Assembly (NCBI RefSeq): GCF_024708915.1
Contig: NZ_JANJXQ010000026.1
Location: forward strand, 1-37,640
DNA from: Thiobacillus sp.
Lineage (GTDB): Bacteria > Pseudomonadota > Gammaproteobacteria > Burkholderiales > Thiobacillaceae
Length of the DNA: 37,640 nt
Reading direction: 5' to 3'
Shown here: positions 19,226 to 27,102 of the stretch, one piece after another
Numbering within the stretch: the stretch's first letter is position 1
How the letters are laid out: each line of letters starts with the position of its first letter
Notes under the pieces: model-generated
What the model was told of the DNA's origin: nothing
The model's database searches: none
What the model saw: only the letters and a program-made list of their open reading frames with translations
Translations under genes and position numbers: made by a program

Positions 19226-19816
19226 TCAGCGTTCTCCCAGCATCCCGGCTATCCGCTGCATGTCGGATTCGAGAATGGCCTCGACGTCCAGGGTGATCGC
19301 GACCTCGTCGCCGACGACCAGGCCGCCGCGCTCCAGCGGCGCGTTCCAGCTCACGCCGAAGTCGTGGCGGTTGATCGCCGCGGTGGCGACGAAGCCGATG
19401 CGCCGCGTCGGCCCCAGATCCCTGTCGCCCATCCAGTAGGGACATTGCCAGCGGCCCAGAAAATGCGTGGCCAGCACGACCGGACGGCTCACCCCGCGGA
19501 GGGTGAGGTCGCCCGCGACCCTGAAATCGGCCTCGCCCACGCAGCGCACCTCGCTGCTGCGAAAGACGATGTCCGGATGCGCCGCCACATTCAAGAAATC
19601 CGGGCCGCGCAGGTGCGCGTCGCGCTCATCGTCGCCCGTCCAGATGCCCGCCGCCTTGAACGTGGCCTCGACCGCGGCGGCGTCCGCCGGACTGTCCGGC
19701 TCGAAGTCGAGGCTGCCATGCACATTCTTGAACAGCCCGCGCATGTGCGACACCATCATGTGCCGCACCGCAAACTCCGCGGCGGAGTGCCCTGGTTCGA
19801 ATATCCATTTGGCCAT
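19226..19816 (-). CDS. YceI family protein
   Basis: The 196-residue protein has the YceI lipocalin-like pattern: MAKWIFEPGHSAAEFAVRHM, VSHMRGLFKNVHGSLDFEPD, DAAAVEATFKAAGIWTGDDERDAHLRGPDFLN (here shortened), FRSSEVRC, FRVAGDLTLRGVSRPVVL, and the final GDEVAITLDVEA. YceI proteins bind isoprenoid-like lipids; many are periplasmic. This one has no obvious signal peptide from the preferred ATG at 19816, which has a GGAGGGACGG site upstream. A longer in-frame extension upstream is not conserved. It could be cytosolic, or the start could be elsewhere. It is convergent with tex. Confidence 0.87.
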   Translation of the reverse strand: MAKWIFEPGHSAAEFAVRHMMVSHMRGLFKNVHGSLDFEPDSPADAAAVEATFKAAGIWTGDDERDAHLRGPDFLNVAAHPDIVFRSSEVRCVGEADFRVAGDLTLRGVSRPVVLATHFLGRWQCPYWMGDRDLGPTRRIGFVATAAINRHDFGVSWNAPLERGGLVVGDEVAITLDVEAILESDMQRIAGMLGER

Positions 19817-20110
19817 GTTCCGTCCCTCCATCCATCCCGCTGCTCCCTGCCCGAATCCCAGTATAGAAATCGCGGTGGATATAACGAGGGCTTGCCGAAA
19901 AGGCGCGGCCCGCCTCCTTCCGTCCGGCGTATCCGCCCGTCTTCCCGGCCCGATGGCGGATGAACAGGGTGTCCGGGCTGGCCTTGCAGTTCTTGCGTAT
20001 GTGCGACTCCGCTGTTCCTGCCGATTGTTCGCGCCGAAAAAAGGGCGCAGGATAGGCCAGGTTTTGTGACCTGACACGGCAGCGTGGCTGACTGAACGAG
20101 GAAACTGCGA

Positions 20111-20692
20111 ATGACCTTCTACAACATCATCTTCGGCATCCTCTTCCTCGGTGCTTGCCAGGCTGTCCTGCTCAGCCTGAACCGCGAAACCGACACCGGG
20201 CTTATCACCCTCGTTGCCCTGATGATCTTCAATGACGCAGTAAACACGGCCGAGGCGGTGGAGGAGCGTAAGTTCGATTACACGATCGGGATGAAGCTGA
20301 TTGATCTCGCCAGCTTCCTGGTTCTTGCCACGACCTTGGTTTTGCTGAGCGAGAACACAAAGAATTTCCTCGACGCGCCAATTTATTCGTCGCTACCGGA
20401 ATGGATCAGGCACCCCAGTGTGCCTCCGGCACTCCTGCTGGTGTACTGCGGGCTCGTCGCCGGCTGGAATCGGGCTTCAAAGGATATATGGAAGCGGAGC
20501 GAGTGGCCCTGGTACCTCATTGCCTCGGTGATCGCGATTGTCATCGCGCTCCTCGTGCTGGTCGGCTTGCGCCCCTCCAGGATCGCGCATTCCACTGCGT
20601 ATGCCCTGGTGACCGGCATTGCAATGCTGGGAACGCTTGGCTACCTGGTTTCATATTCGTTCGTCAAGAAAGAACGAACAGGGTCAGACTGA
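20111..20692 (+). CDS. Integral membrane protein of unknown function
   Basis: The 193-residue protein has about five to six hydrophobic helices: NIIFGILFLGACQAVLLSL, TLVALMIFNDAVNTAEAV, LIDLASFLVLATTLVLL, VPPALLLVYCGLVAGW, YLIASVIAIVIALLVLVGL and YALVTGIAMLGTLGYLVSYS. I do not recognise a family. A GAGG ribosome site precedes the ATG. The codon and base use look somewhat less GC-rich than in neighbouring genes, which may reflect its membrane composition or transfer. It is 52 bases upstream of a flavodiiron-type protein on the same strand, so the two may form a transcript. Confidence 0.75.
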   Translation: MTFYNIIFGILFLGACQAVLLSLNRETDTGLITLVALMIFNDAVNTAEAVEERKFDYTIGMKLIDLASFLVLATTLVLLSENTKNFLDAPIYSSLPEWIRHPSVPPALLLVYCGLVAGWNRASKDIWKRSEWPWYLIASVIAIVIALLVLVGLRPSRIAHSTAYALVTGIAMLGTLGYLVSYSFVKKERTGSD

Positions 20693-20744
20693 CCTGCCCC
20701 GGACTTTGCTCTTGTGACGTCAAATCGACATAAAGGAAAGCGCC

Positions 20745-21473
20745 ATGACCATTACCAACCGACAGTCCGGAACCCGCGTTCATGAGGTGGCCGACGGAAT
20801 TTATCGCATCAACACGCCGGTGATGCTTGAAGGAAGCGGCGGATTTTCGTTCAACCAGTACCTTATCAAGGACGATGAGCCCTTGTTGTTCCACACCGGG
20901 CTGCGCAAGATGTTTGCGCTTGTGCGTGAAGCCGTGGCCTGCGTACTGCCGCCAGAATCGCTGCGTTACATAGGCTTTTCCCATGTCGAAGCAGACGAAT
21001 GCGGCTCGCTCAACGAATGGCTGGCTGCCGCCCCGCAAGCCGTCCCCCTCTGCAGCCAGGTGGCGGGAATGGTGTCCATCAACGATATGGCCGATCGTTC
21101 CCCCCGCACCCTGGCAGACGGCGAGGCGCTTTCGCTTGGCCGCCATCGCGTGCGCTGGCTCGATACTCCGCACCTCCCCCATGCCTGGGAATGCGGACTT
21201 TTGACGGAAGAGCGCACCCAAACCCTGTTCTGCGGCGATTTGTTCACCCAGCCCGGTGCAGGCTCCACGCCGGTCACCGAGGCAGACATTCTCGGCCCCA
21301 GTGAAGCGTTTCGCGCACAAATGGATTACTTCTCGCATACGACAAGCGCGGCCGGGATGCTGGAACGTCTGGCCTCGACCGAGCCAGCCGTCCTTGCCTG
21401 CATGCATGGCAGCGCCTGGCGGGGCGATGGTGCACGGCTTTTGCGCGCGCTCGCTGTCAGACTGTCGGGATAA
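20745..21473 (+). CDS. Flavodiiron-type metallo-beta-lactamase fold protein (ODP-like), stand-alone
   Basis: The 242-residue protein is a metallo-beta-lactamase fold with the diiron ligand set of flavodiiron proteins: His80-x-Glu82-x-Asp84 (FSHVEADECGS), His143 or His146 (HLPHAWECG), Asp165 (FCGDLF) and His221 (CMHGSAW). The E-x-D pattern in place of H-x-D-H separates it from zinc hydrolases. Flavodiiron proteins reduce oxygen or nitric oxide with a C-terminal flavodoxin domain; here no flavodoxin domain is present, as in ODP oxygen-sensing proteins. A role as an O2/NO sensor or as an oxidase with a separate flavin partner is plausible. It follows a membrane protein by 52 bases. A good AAAGGA ribosome site precedes the ATG. 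Confidence 0.85.
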   Translation: MTITNRQSGTRVHEVADGIYRINTPVMLEGSGGFSFNQYLIKDDEPLLFHTGLRKMFALVREAVACVLPPESLRYIGFSHVEADECGSLNEWLAAAPQAVPLCSQVAGMVSINDMADRSPRTLADGEALSLGRHRVRWLDTPHLPHAWECGLLTEERTQTLFCGDLFTQPGAGSTPVTEADILGPSEAFRAQMDYFSHTTSAAGMLERLASTEPAVLACMHGSAWRGDGARLLRALAVRLSG

Positions 21474-21543
21474 GACGTTGTCAGCGTCGAGGGCGTCGCA
21501 TGGCGGGGCGGAGGGCACGGGGCACTCCGTGCAAACTGTCGCG

Positions 21544-23046
21544 TCACTGCCAGGGCGTACCATACAGCCGCAGCGTGGCCTTGAAGCCCTTCTGATTCTC
21601 CAGCGGAATGGCAACGTAGGGCTTGCCCTGTTCATCCTTCCTGCTTTCGGCAATCCTGTCCTCGGCACTCGACCATCCGCTGTCGGCCAGGACATAGCCC
21701 ACCCGCCATGACTCGTCGGGCGTGTCGGGAGGGAGCGCGCTGATGACGATGGTGTCGCGGAACAGGTATTCGCCCGGCATGTAATGCTGGTCCACCGAAG
21801 ATTCTTCCCCCAGGTAGGTCAGCATGGATACCGAAAGCTGAACGGAGAACATCATTTCCTTGCTTCGTTGGGGCCGCTTCGATGTATCCAGGAACACGGA
21901 GAACAGGGTGGGCTGTCTCGCCGCCTTCAGCAGCTTGCCTTCCTCGTCGAACAGATCGGAGCGCTGGCGCAGGATGGCGCTGTTGTTCGCAATCGTGCGC
22001 CGCGTCAGGTCGAAGTCCAGCGCGCCCCGGGTCGCCACCGTCACTTCGAAGTAGTAGCCCACGCGGGTTCCGAGCAGCTTGCGCACCAGACCGATCGGTG
22101 GCAGCGGCAGGTCGTCCACCCACAGCGTACCGTCCACGCGTATATCGCCGAACAGGAAGCGGACCAGATTCTGGAACCCCTCTTCCGAATTCACGATGCC
22201 ATACGCGCCGCTGTGGCTGCGATGGACATGTGCCCGCGGCGCCTCGTCCACGTAGGCGTTCGAGATCCGCACCAGGCCGTCGCTCAGTTCCCCGGCCAGC
22301 AGGCGGGATACGCCTCGCGCCACGTCGTAGTCCTTGCTGTTGGTCCCCACCAGACAGAAGAAGCGAGCCGGATCGAATTTGTTGTCGAGCGAATTCGCGG
22401 CGGTTTTCCTGTCCTTGATCGCCAGGTATTCGCGCATCCTGTCGCGGTTGAAATTGTTCATGTCCCACAGATCGAAAAAGCCCGGCACGTTCTTGCCCGC
22501 CATCTCGATGCCGTTATGGGGCGTGGCGTAGGTAAACACCTTGTCGACCAGCCTGCGCGCCTCCTTGCTGCCGATCCGGTCGTTCTGCAGAAAACAGCGG
22601 CAGACCAGCCCGCCCATGGAATGGGCCACCAGGTAGACCCTGAAGTCGGCGGGCTTCATCTGGCCGCCGCTGCACACCTGATCGCGCACGCGCAGGACCA
22701 AGTCGCTCAGCCCCTGCGCCGCCTGCTCGACCGTGGGCACCACGCCAGAGCCGAAGTCCGGATCGGCCACATCGTAATAGCGGTGGATGATGATGCTCTC
22801 CGGCGCGATCTGCCCGGTTTCCAGTTGCAGGCCGTCCTGGTAGATGTCCTTGTAGCCCAGCTTCATCAGCCGCACGATGGGCGACTCGAAGAACACCTTG
22901 CGTACCGCCCCGTTCCACGCCTGACGGGACTTGGTCGAGCCGCATTCCAGTCCCATGTACGGCGTCGAAGTCGTCTCCGCGATCTCCGCCCTGGTCATCG
23001 CGTAACCGCGAACATAGATGATGGGATAGCGCTGCTTGGTGGTCAT
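21544..23046 (-). CDS. Lipase-like alpha/beta hydrolase with C-terminal extension
   Basis: The 500-residue protein has an alpha/beta-hydrolase domain at about 1-300. The first strand is PIIYVRGYAMTR, the nucleophile elbow is VAHSMGGL (Ser143), and TYATPHNG follows, as in triacylglycerol-lipase and PGAP1-like groups. A candidate catalytic His lies in VHRSHSGAYG. The C-terminal 190 residues (from about GTLWVDDLPLPP) are strand-rich, include FSVQLSVSMLTYLGEES, and are not assigned; they could bind a substrate or surface. No signal peptide is visible, which is unusual for a secreted lipase, so the enzyme may act in the cytoplasm or be exported by a leaderless route. The substrate is unknown. Confidence 0.75.
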   Translation of the reverse strand: MTTKQRYPIIYVRGYAMTRAEIAETTSTPYMGLECGSTKSRQAWNGAVRKVFFESPIVRLMKLGYKDIYQDGLQLETGQIAPESIIIHRYYDVADPDFGSGVVPTVEQAAQGLSDLVLRVRDQVCSGGQMKPADFRVYLVAHSMGGLVCRCFLQNDRIGSKEARRLVDKVFTYATPHNGIEMAGKNVPGFFDLWDMNNFNRDRMREYLAIKDRKTAANSLDNKFDPARFFCLVGTNSKDYDVARGVSRLLAGELSDGLVRISNAYVDEAPRAHVHRSHSGAYGIVNSEEGFQNLVRFLFGDIRVDGTLWVDDLPLPPIGLVRKLLGTRVGYYFEVTVATRGALDFDLTRRTIANNSAILRQRSDLFDEEGKLLKAARQPTLFSVFLDTSKRPQRSKEMMFSVQLSVSMLTYLGEESSVDQHYMPGEYLFRDTIVISALPPDTPDESWRVGYVLADSGWSSAEDRIAESRKDEQGKPYVAIPLENQKGFKATLRLYGTPWQ

Positions 23047-23223
23047 GGCGTCTTTCCTTGTGCGAAAACCCGCATTCTAGGGCGTTCGACTACGATGCCG
23101 TGCAGTCGAGGCTGAAACGCACGCACGTTCTGGCGGCCCGACGCTTCGGCGGGAGCACAGACGCGGCCCATCCAGGGAACGGGTGACGCCCGCAACCAGC
23201 GGGATGCCGCCGGGCAATGACGG

Positions 23224-23243
23224 CTGTCTCCATTACAAGACAG
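23224..23243. promoter_or_regulatory. Candidate enhancer dyad for a sigma-54 activator
   Basis: CTGTCT and AGACAG form a perfect 6-bp inverted repeat with an 8-base spacer, centred about 165 bases upstream of the predicted transcription start. The core reads TGTC-N10-GACA. A weaker copy, CGTC-N10-GACA, lies at 23291-23308. Position and symmetry suit an NtrC-family activator; the activator is not in the window. Confidence 0.4.
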
Positions 23244-23341
23244 AAAATCTCTTTTTTTAATAACGGCTTGCCTCCAAGCGCCCCTTATCGCGTCGTCTGA
23301 TGGCGACAAAACGAAGCCTGGCCGACACCGCGAACAGCACA

Positions 23342-23354
23342 TAAACAATTGATA
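23342..23354 (-). promoter_or_regulatory. IHF-type binding site
   Basis: TAAACAATTGATA is a full match, on the minus strand, to the IHF consensus WATCAANNNNTTR. It lies 19 bases upstream of the -24 element of the sigma-54 promoter, inside an A/T-rich stretch. IHF bending between enhancer and promoter is the usual arrangement at sigma-54 promoters. Confidence 0.5.
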
Positions 23355-23373
23355 AATAAAGGCTATACAAACA

Positions 23374-23389
23374 TGGCACGGCATATGCT
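23374..23389 (+). promoter_or_regulatory. Sigma-54 (RpoN) promoter, -24/-12 type
   Basis: TGGCACGGCATATGCT matches the RpoN consensus TGGCAC-N5-TTGCW at all but one position (A in place of the first T of TTGC). The invariant GG and GC dinucleotides are present with correct spacing. The start of transcription would be near 23400, giving a leader of about 55 bases before the small exported protein gene at 23456. Confidence 0.7.
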
Positions 23390-23455
23390 GTAGAAAGCCC
23401 GGCTTCTCGACATGAAAGCCTTTATTCAAATCTCATCCATCAAGGAGTATCGAAA

Positions 23456-23764
23456 ATGATGCAGAAAACCCAACCGATCCGCAGCACGCTCTTGACTGTT
23501 CTCATGGCCGGCTTCGCCACGGCCGCCTCGGCTGCGGGCGTAGGTGTCAACGCCAATAATGTTGGGGCCCAGGCCGGCGGCAACGCGGAGACCCGCATGA
23601 GCCCCGCCGGCAGCGCCAATAGCAACGCCCAATGGCAAGACGGCGCGACCAAGGGGGCAGACCGTGCCACCGAGCGCATGAGCCCGAAAGGCGCCGACAT
23701 GAAGCAATCGGTCGACGCGGAGCCCGACGCCGCCGGCAAGGCGGCCCTGAAGGGCAAACGCTGA
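23456..23764 (+). CDS. Small exported protein of unknown function, sigma-54 controlled
   Basis: The 102-residue protein has a signal peptide (MMQKTQPIRSTLLTVLMAGF, cleavage after ASA). The mature part is small, polar and low in hydrophobics: GVGVNANNVGAQAGGNAETR, then MSPAGSANSNAQWQDGATKG, then ADRATERMSPKGADMKQSVD. The short element (E/T)RMSP(A/K)G occurs twice, about 30 residues apart. It has no cysteines, no PEP-CTERM sorting tail and no recognised domain, and is probably periplasmic or secreted and disordered. The ATG has an AAGGAG ribosome site, and the upstream region carries a near-consensus sigma-54 promoter, IHF site and enhancer dyads. The function is unknown. Confidence 0.7.
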   Translation: MMQKTQPIRSTLLTVLMAGFATAASAAGVGVNANNVGAQAGGNAETRMSPAGSANSNAQWQDGATKGADRATERMSPKGADMKQSVDAEPDAAGKAALKGKR

Positions 23765-23772
23765 CACGTCCC

Positions 23773-23810
23773 TGCTGCCTGTTGCCGCGTGGCGGCGGCC
23801 AGGGAGCAGG
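23773..23810 (+). terminator. Hairpin downstream of the small exported protein gene
   Basis: CCCTGCTGCCTG pairs with CAGGGAGCAGGG with one mismatch, enclosing a GC-rich loop. It starts about 8 bases after the stop codon. No T-tract follows, so it may stabilise the mRNA 3' end rather than terminate alone. Confidence 0.35.
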
Positions 23811-23973
23811 GCGAAGCCGCTTTCCAGCCCGGCTGAACGAAGCCGATCCTGTTCCCGGCGGGACCCGGTCCTGCCTTCCCTCCCGGGCAACCTGCCCCGG
23901 ATTATCCGAAGACGACAGAAGACGAACCCGAGCCCGTTCAACCCGCCCCCTTCGCTGACAGGAGGCACGTTAT

Positions 23974-24894
23974 ATGACACGCAGCCCCCATTTTTTCAGT
24001 TTCATCCAGACACTCAAGCACATCCTCAGCCACGTCGGCGTCACGCTGCTGGCTGTCGGCATCGCTTTTTCCCTGCCCACACTGGCGAAGTTCATCCTCT
24101 TTACCTGGTGGCCCATGATGAAAGACGATTCGCAGCTCCTGCTGATCAATGAAATCGTTTTTGCCGCCGTGCTGGTGCTGCTGTTCAATCTGCTTCTGGG
24201 CGCACGGCAGGGACGCCTCAGCTACCGGATGAACCGGCTGGTCTCGCTGGTGCATGTGCGCGAGGAGGACAACCGGTTCTCGCGCCGGATCGACCGCAAG
24301 CTGCTCGACCGCATCACCGGCACCCGCGACGTATCGGTGATGTCGGTCACCGGATACGACACCTTCGTGTCGCGCCGGCGCAACCTGCACAACGTAATCG
24401 ACCACAGCTACGAATTGCGGGTCATGCTGATGAACCCCTATAGCGCCGGCGCCATGCGGCGCATGGCCACCCTGGGCGACCCCGCCCCGCTGCTCGACAT
24501 CTACTGCCAGGAGACCGCAGCCACGATCGAGCGGCTGACTGCCCTGGCGACCGCAGGCAAGCAGGTCACGCTCAAGTTCTACGAGGATCCACCCTTCTGG
24601 AACCTGATCGTTACCGGGGAATACGTGTGGGTGCAGTATTGCCACGACGGCCACGAGCTGCGCAGCCAGCCGGAATACGTCTTCGCGCTGCAAAAGGACC
24701 AACCCACGCAAGGTCTGTTCTCGGCGTTCTATGTGCACTTCCTCAACCATTGGTGCGACCCCGGCCACCCGGAATACGACTTCGCTACCCACGAACTGAT
24801 TTATCGCGACAGCAAGGGCAACGAAGTGAAGCGGCGCCCCTTCCCGCCGCAGGCCGATCGCAGCCAACACCAGGGGATCGTCTTGCTGGCCTGA
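23974..24894 (+). CDS. Membrane-anchored protein with unassigned cytoplasmic domain
   Basis: The 306-residue protein has two N-terminal membrane helices at about 20-45 and 57-78, followed by a soluble domain of about 225 residues. Its core contains GTRDVSVMSVTGYDTFVSRR, YELRVMLMNPYSAGAMRRM, and LIVTGEYVWVQYCHDGHELR. The M-L-M-N-P-Y-S and the later aromatic strand loosely resemble C-terminal domains of some regulators with a phospholipase-D-like fold, but the HKD catalytic motifs are absent, so I make no enzyme claim. I do not recognise the family. The ATG follows AGGAGG. It is 209 bases downstream of the small exported protein and may or may not share its transcript. Confidence 0.7.
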   Translation: MTRSPHFFSFIQTLKHILSHVGVTLLAVGIAFSLPTLAKFILFTWWPMMKDDSQLLLINEIVFAAVLVLLFNLLLGARQGRLSYRMNRLVSLVHVREEDNRFSRRIDRKLLDRITGTRDVSVMSVTGYDTFVSRRRNLHNVIDHSYELRVMLMNPYSAGAMRRMATLGDPAPLLDIYCQETAATIERLTALATAGKQVTLKFYEDPPFWNLIVTGEYVWVQYCHDGHELRSQPEYVFALQKDQPTQGLFSAFYVHFLNHWCDPGHPEYDFATHELIYRDSKGNEVKRRPFPPQADRSQHQGIVLLA

Positions 24895-25204
24895 TGCTCG
24901 TACGCACGCTCGATCAGGCGTTCACATCGCCGGCGCGGGTGACCCATGCAGACCTGCCCTACTCGCTCACGCCGCAATGGATGCCCAAAAAGCATGCGGG
25001 CCGGAACCAGCCGGCCCATGCGGTGCGGTGCGAACGGTATCGACTATGAATTCGCGCGGCGGCGGGTGGGTGTCATCGCAACAAATCCAGTCCCGGCAGC
25101 TCATGCGTATGCCCCATCCATGGTCCATGCAGCCTGACCTATATTGGATAAATGCTTGTGCGCAGGCGAAATGACAATTTGCCCTGAAACCCCGTCAGGA
25201 GAAC
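24895..25204. other. Intergenic region before the membrane diguanylate cyclase
   Basis: I see no supported gene in these 310 bases. A hairpin at 24992-25021 (11 paired positions with a 2-base bulge, loop AACCAG) may end the preceding transcript. A TATATT hexamer at 25140-25145 lacks a convincing -35 box. Confidence 0.4.
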
Positions 25205-26413
25205 TTGCCCTTGGACAACCCTGGCCAACAATCTTCGTATTCCCAGGAACAGGGCATCCTTGTCCCGCAGATTGCGCAGAGCTTTCGTCAGCTCCCCATA
25301 TCGCTGGTCGTCAATCTGGCCAACGGATTCGTGCTTGCAGTGGTTCTATGGGACGCCGTGCCCGCATCTGCCCTGCTGGCCTGGTCAGGCTTGCTCATTG
25401 CCGTCACGGGGGCTCGATTTCTCACCTTGCGGGCATTTACAAACGCCTCCCCCAGGAGCGAGTCGGATCATGCTGTCTGGACAAAGTATTTCCTGGCAGG
25501 CGCATGCGCTGCCGGGGTGGTGTGGGGGCTGTCCGGAATTCTCCTGTTTCATCCCAGTTCCTTCCCGCATCAGGTCGTTCTCGCTTTTGTACTGGGGGGC
25601 ATGGTGGCCGGAGCCGTTCCGCTGCTGTCGTCCGTGAGCCACGCCTATTGGTGCTTCGCCATTCCTGTCGTGGCACCCATCAGCATACGAATGATGCTGG
25701 TGGGCGATCGCATCCATCTCGTCATGGGCCTGCTGATGATCATCTTCGGTCTCGCCATGCTCGCCACGTCCGTCCGGGTGCACCGCCTGTTTCGCGACTC
25801 GGAAAAACTGCGCCGCGAGCTGTACTCGTCAATCGAGGTGGCGCAGGCGCTGGAATATCTGGTCCGTCTGGACAGTCTTACCGGTATCCCGAACAGACGG
25901 CTGTTCGAGGAAGAACTCAGCAAGGAGTGGGCAAGGGCAAAACGCGACAATGCGCCGTTATCACTCATCACGGCCGATATCGATCACTTCAAGGAATACA
26001 ACGACCACTATGGGCACCCGGCTGGCGACCTATGCCTGGTGGAAGTTGCGCAGGCCATGTATCACACGCTGTCCCGCCCCGGCGATGTGGCGGCCCGAAT
26101 CGGCGGCGAAGAGTTTGCATTCCTGTTGCCGCAGACTGATTTGAGCGGCGCGATATCCGTGGCCGAGCAGATACGCGAGCGAGTCCTGGCCTTGAACCTT
26201 CCTCACGAAGCATCACCCGTGGCAAGGCAGGTCACCCTGAGTTTCGGCGTGTCCTCGTTCGAATTTGCTTCTGTTGCCTCGCCTGCCGATCTGATCCGCA
26301 CATCAGACGTGGCGCTGTATGAAGCCAAACGCTGCGGACGCAACCAGATTGTGGCAGCCCGGAAAACGGCATCTGAGCTGGATCGCATGATCGAAAAGGT
26401 TGGGGGCGAATAA
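25205..26413 (+). CDS. Membrane-bound diguanylate cyclase (GGDEF)
   Basis: The product of about 402 residues has an N-terminal block of about six membrane helices (residues 25-195, for example LVVNLANGFVLAVVLW, CAAGVVWGLSGILLF, LVMGLLMIIFGLAMLA), resembling MASE-type sensor modules. A coiled linker (RDSEKLRRELYSSIEVAQAL) leads to a GGDEF domain at about 218-385. Motifs are DSLTGIPNRRLF, TADIDHFKEYNDHYGH and RIGGEEFAFLLP, with the inhibitory RxxD (RPGD) five residues earlier. It should make c-di-GMP at the membrane in response to an unknown signal. The start is a TTG at 25205 or 25211 after AGGAG; there is no nearby ATG. It is convergent with the hemerythrin gene. Confidence 0.88.
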   Translation: MPLDNPGQQSSYSQEQGILVPQIAQSFRQLPISLVVNLANGFVLAVVLWDAVPASALLAWSGLLIAVTGARFLTLRAFTNASPRSESDHAVWTKYFLAGACAAGVVWGLSGILLFHPSSFPHQVVLAFVLGGMVAGAVPLLSSVSHAYWCFAIPVVAPISIRMMLVGDRIHLVMGLLMIIFGLAMLATSVRVHRLFRDSEKLRRELYSSIEVAQALEYLVRLDSLTGIPNRRLFEEELSKEWARAKRDNAPLSLITADIDHFKEYNDHYGHPAGDLCLVEVAQAMYHTLSRPGDVAARIGGEEFAFLLPQTDLSGAISVAEQIRERVLALNLPHEASPVARQVTLSFGVSSFEFASVASPADLIRTSDVALYEAKRCGRNQIVAARKTASELDRMIEKVGGE

Positions 26414-26471
26414 ATTTCCAGCGGAGCCGCCGAGCGAAAAACAATTCGGCCCCGAGCCAACTTCTTTTGGT

Positions 26472-26945
26472 TTATTTCTGAAGCCGACCCTTTGATTCGT
26501 CGACGACGGCCCCGGTGGCATTTCGGCGGAAGACCACGGGCACGCCACCGGCTGCCCGCTTTACCATCCATTGCGCCAGTGCGCTGTCCAGATAATCGGC
26601 GTGTCCGGGAAACCAGCGCTGCAACTCAGCCGCCAGACGGCGACCGATCTCGACGTTGCCTTGCGCAACCGCAGCCTGAACTTCTTCGACCGAGTGCAGC
26701 ACCGCATTGTGTTCGTCGATATGACATCCTGCCGCCGGAAAGTCAGTGCTGTTCATCCACAGCGCCTCTTCGTCGAAATGACGCTTTGCATGATCGGCAA
26801 ACGCGTCGAGGGCACTCGCGAAGTCAGCATCCGAAGCGTTCAGCATGGCGTTGACCGTCTCGACGAACTCGCGGTGCGTTTCGTCCATCTTGCGATAACC
26901 AAGCGCGAAAGCGTCGCTCCATACGAACGGGACGTGAGTTGACAT
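26472..26945 (-). CDS. Bacteriohemerythrin
   Basis: The 157-residue protein has the diiron ligand set of bacterial hemerythrins: His24 (MDETHREF), His56 and Glu60 (KRHFDEE), His75 and His79 (CHIDEHN), His115 and Asp120 (GHADYLD). It is a single-domain form that binds O2 reversibly and is expected in the cytoplasm, as an oxygen store or sensor. The last 25 residues or so (GGVPVVFRRNATGAVVDESK) form an extra tail. I chose the ATG at 26945 with AAGGG upstream over an earlier in-frame TTG. It is convergent with the membrane diguanylate cyclase, which could be an oxygen-signal partner, though this is only inference from position. Confidence 0.9.
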   Translation of the reverse strand: MSTHVPFVWSDAFALGYRKMDETHREFVETVNAMLNASDADFASALDAFADHAKRHFDEEALWMNSTDFPAAGCHIDEHNAVLHSVEEVQAAVAQGNVEIGRRLAAELQRWFPGHADYLDSALAQWMVKRAAGGVPVVFRRNATGAVVDESKGRLQK

Positions 26946-27102
26946 TGCGGCTACCCTTGGGATCAACGAGTGGAAATCTTAATATATACCCGAACGAGGC
27001 GACGCGCGTCCACATTGTGCGCTGTCCATATTGCGTTCGTTATCGGAGCGTTAACGGTGAAGCATTTGCACCGCACATGCTGGAGGGTAAAACGCGGGCA
27101 GT

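Larger units (their letters stand above)
23047..23455. other. Regulatory region upstream of the small exported protein
   Basis: This 409-base AT-richer stretch separates the minus-strand hydrolase gene from the plus-strand small exported protein. It contains candidate enhancer dyads (23224-23243, 23291-23308), an IHF-type site (23342-23354) and a sigma-54 promoter (23374-23389). I see no open reading frame with coding character in it. Confidence 0.6.

Noticed and set aside
20682..20695. GGTCAGACTGACC near the end of the membrane protein gene, resembling the sequence flanking the insertion sequence
   Set aside because: It is short and overlaps coding sequence; one copy is not enough to call a repeat family.
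24892..25049. 51-codon frame starting MLVRTLDQAF that overlaps the stop of the membrane protein gene
   Set aside because: No family pattern and no ribosome site of its own; it crosses a hairpin.
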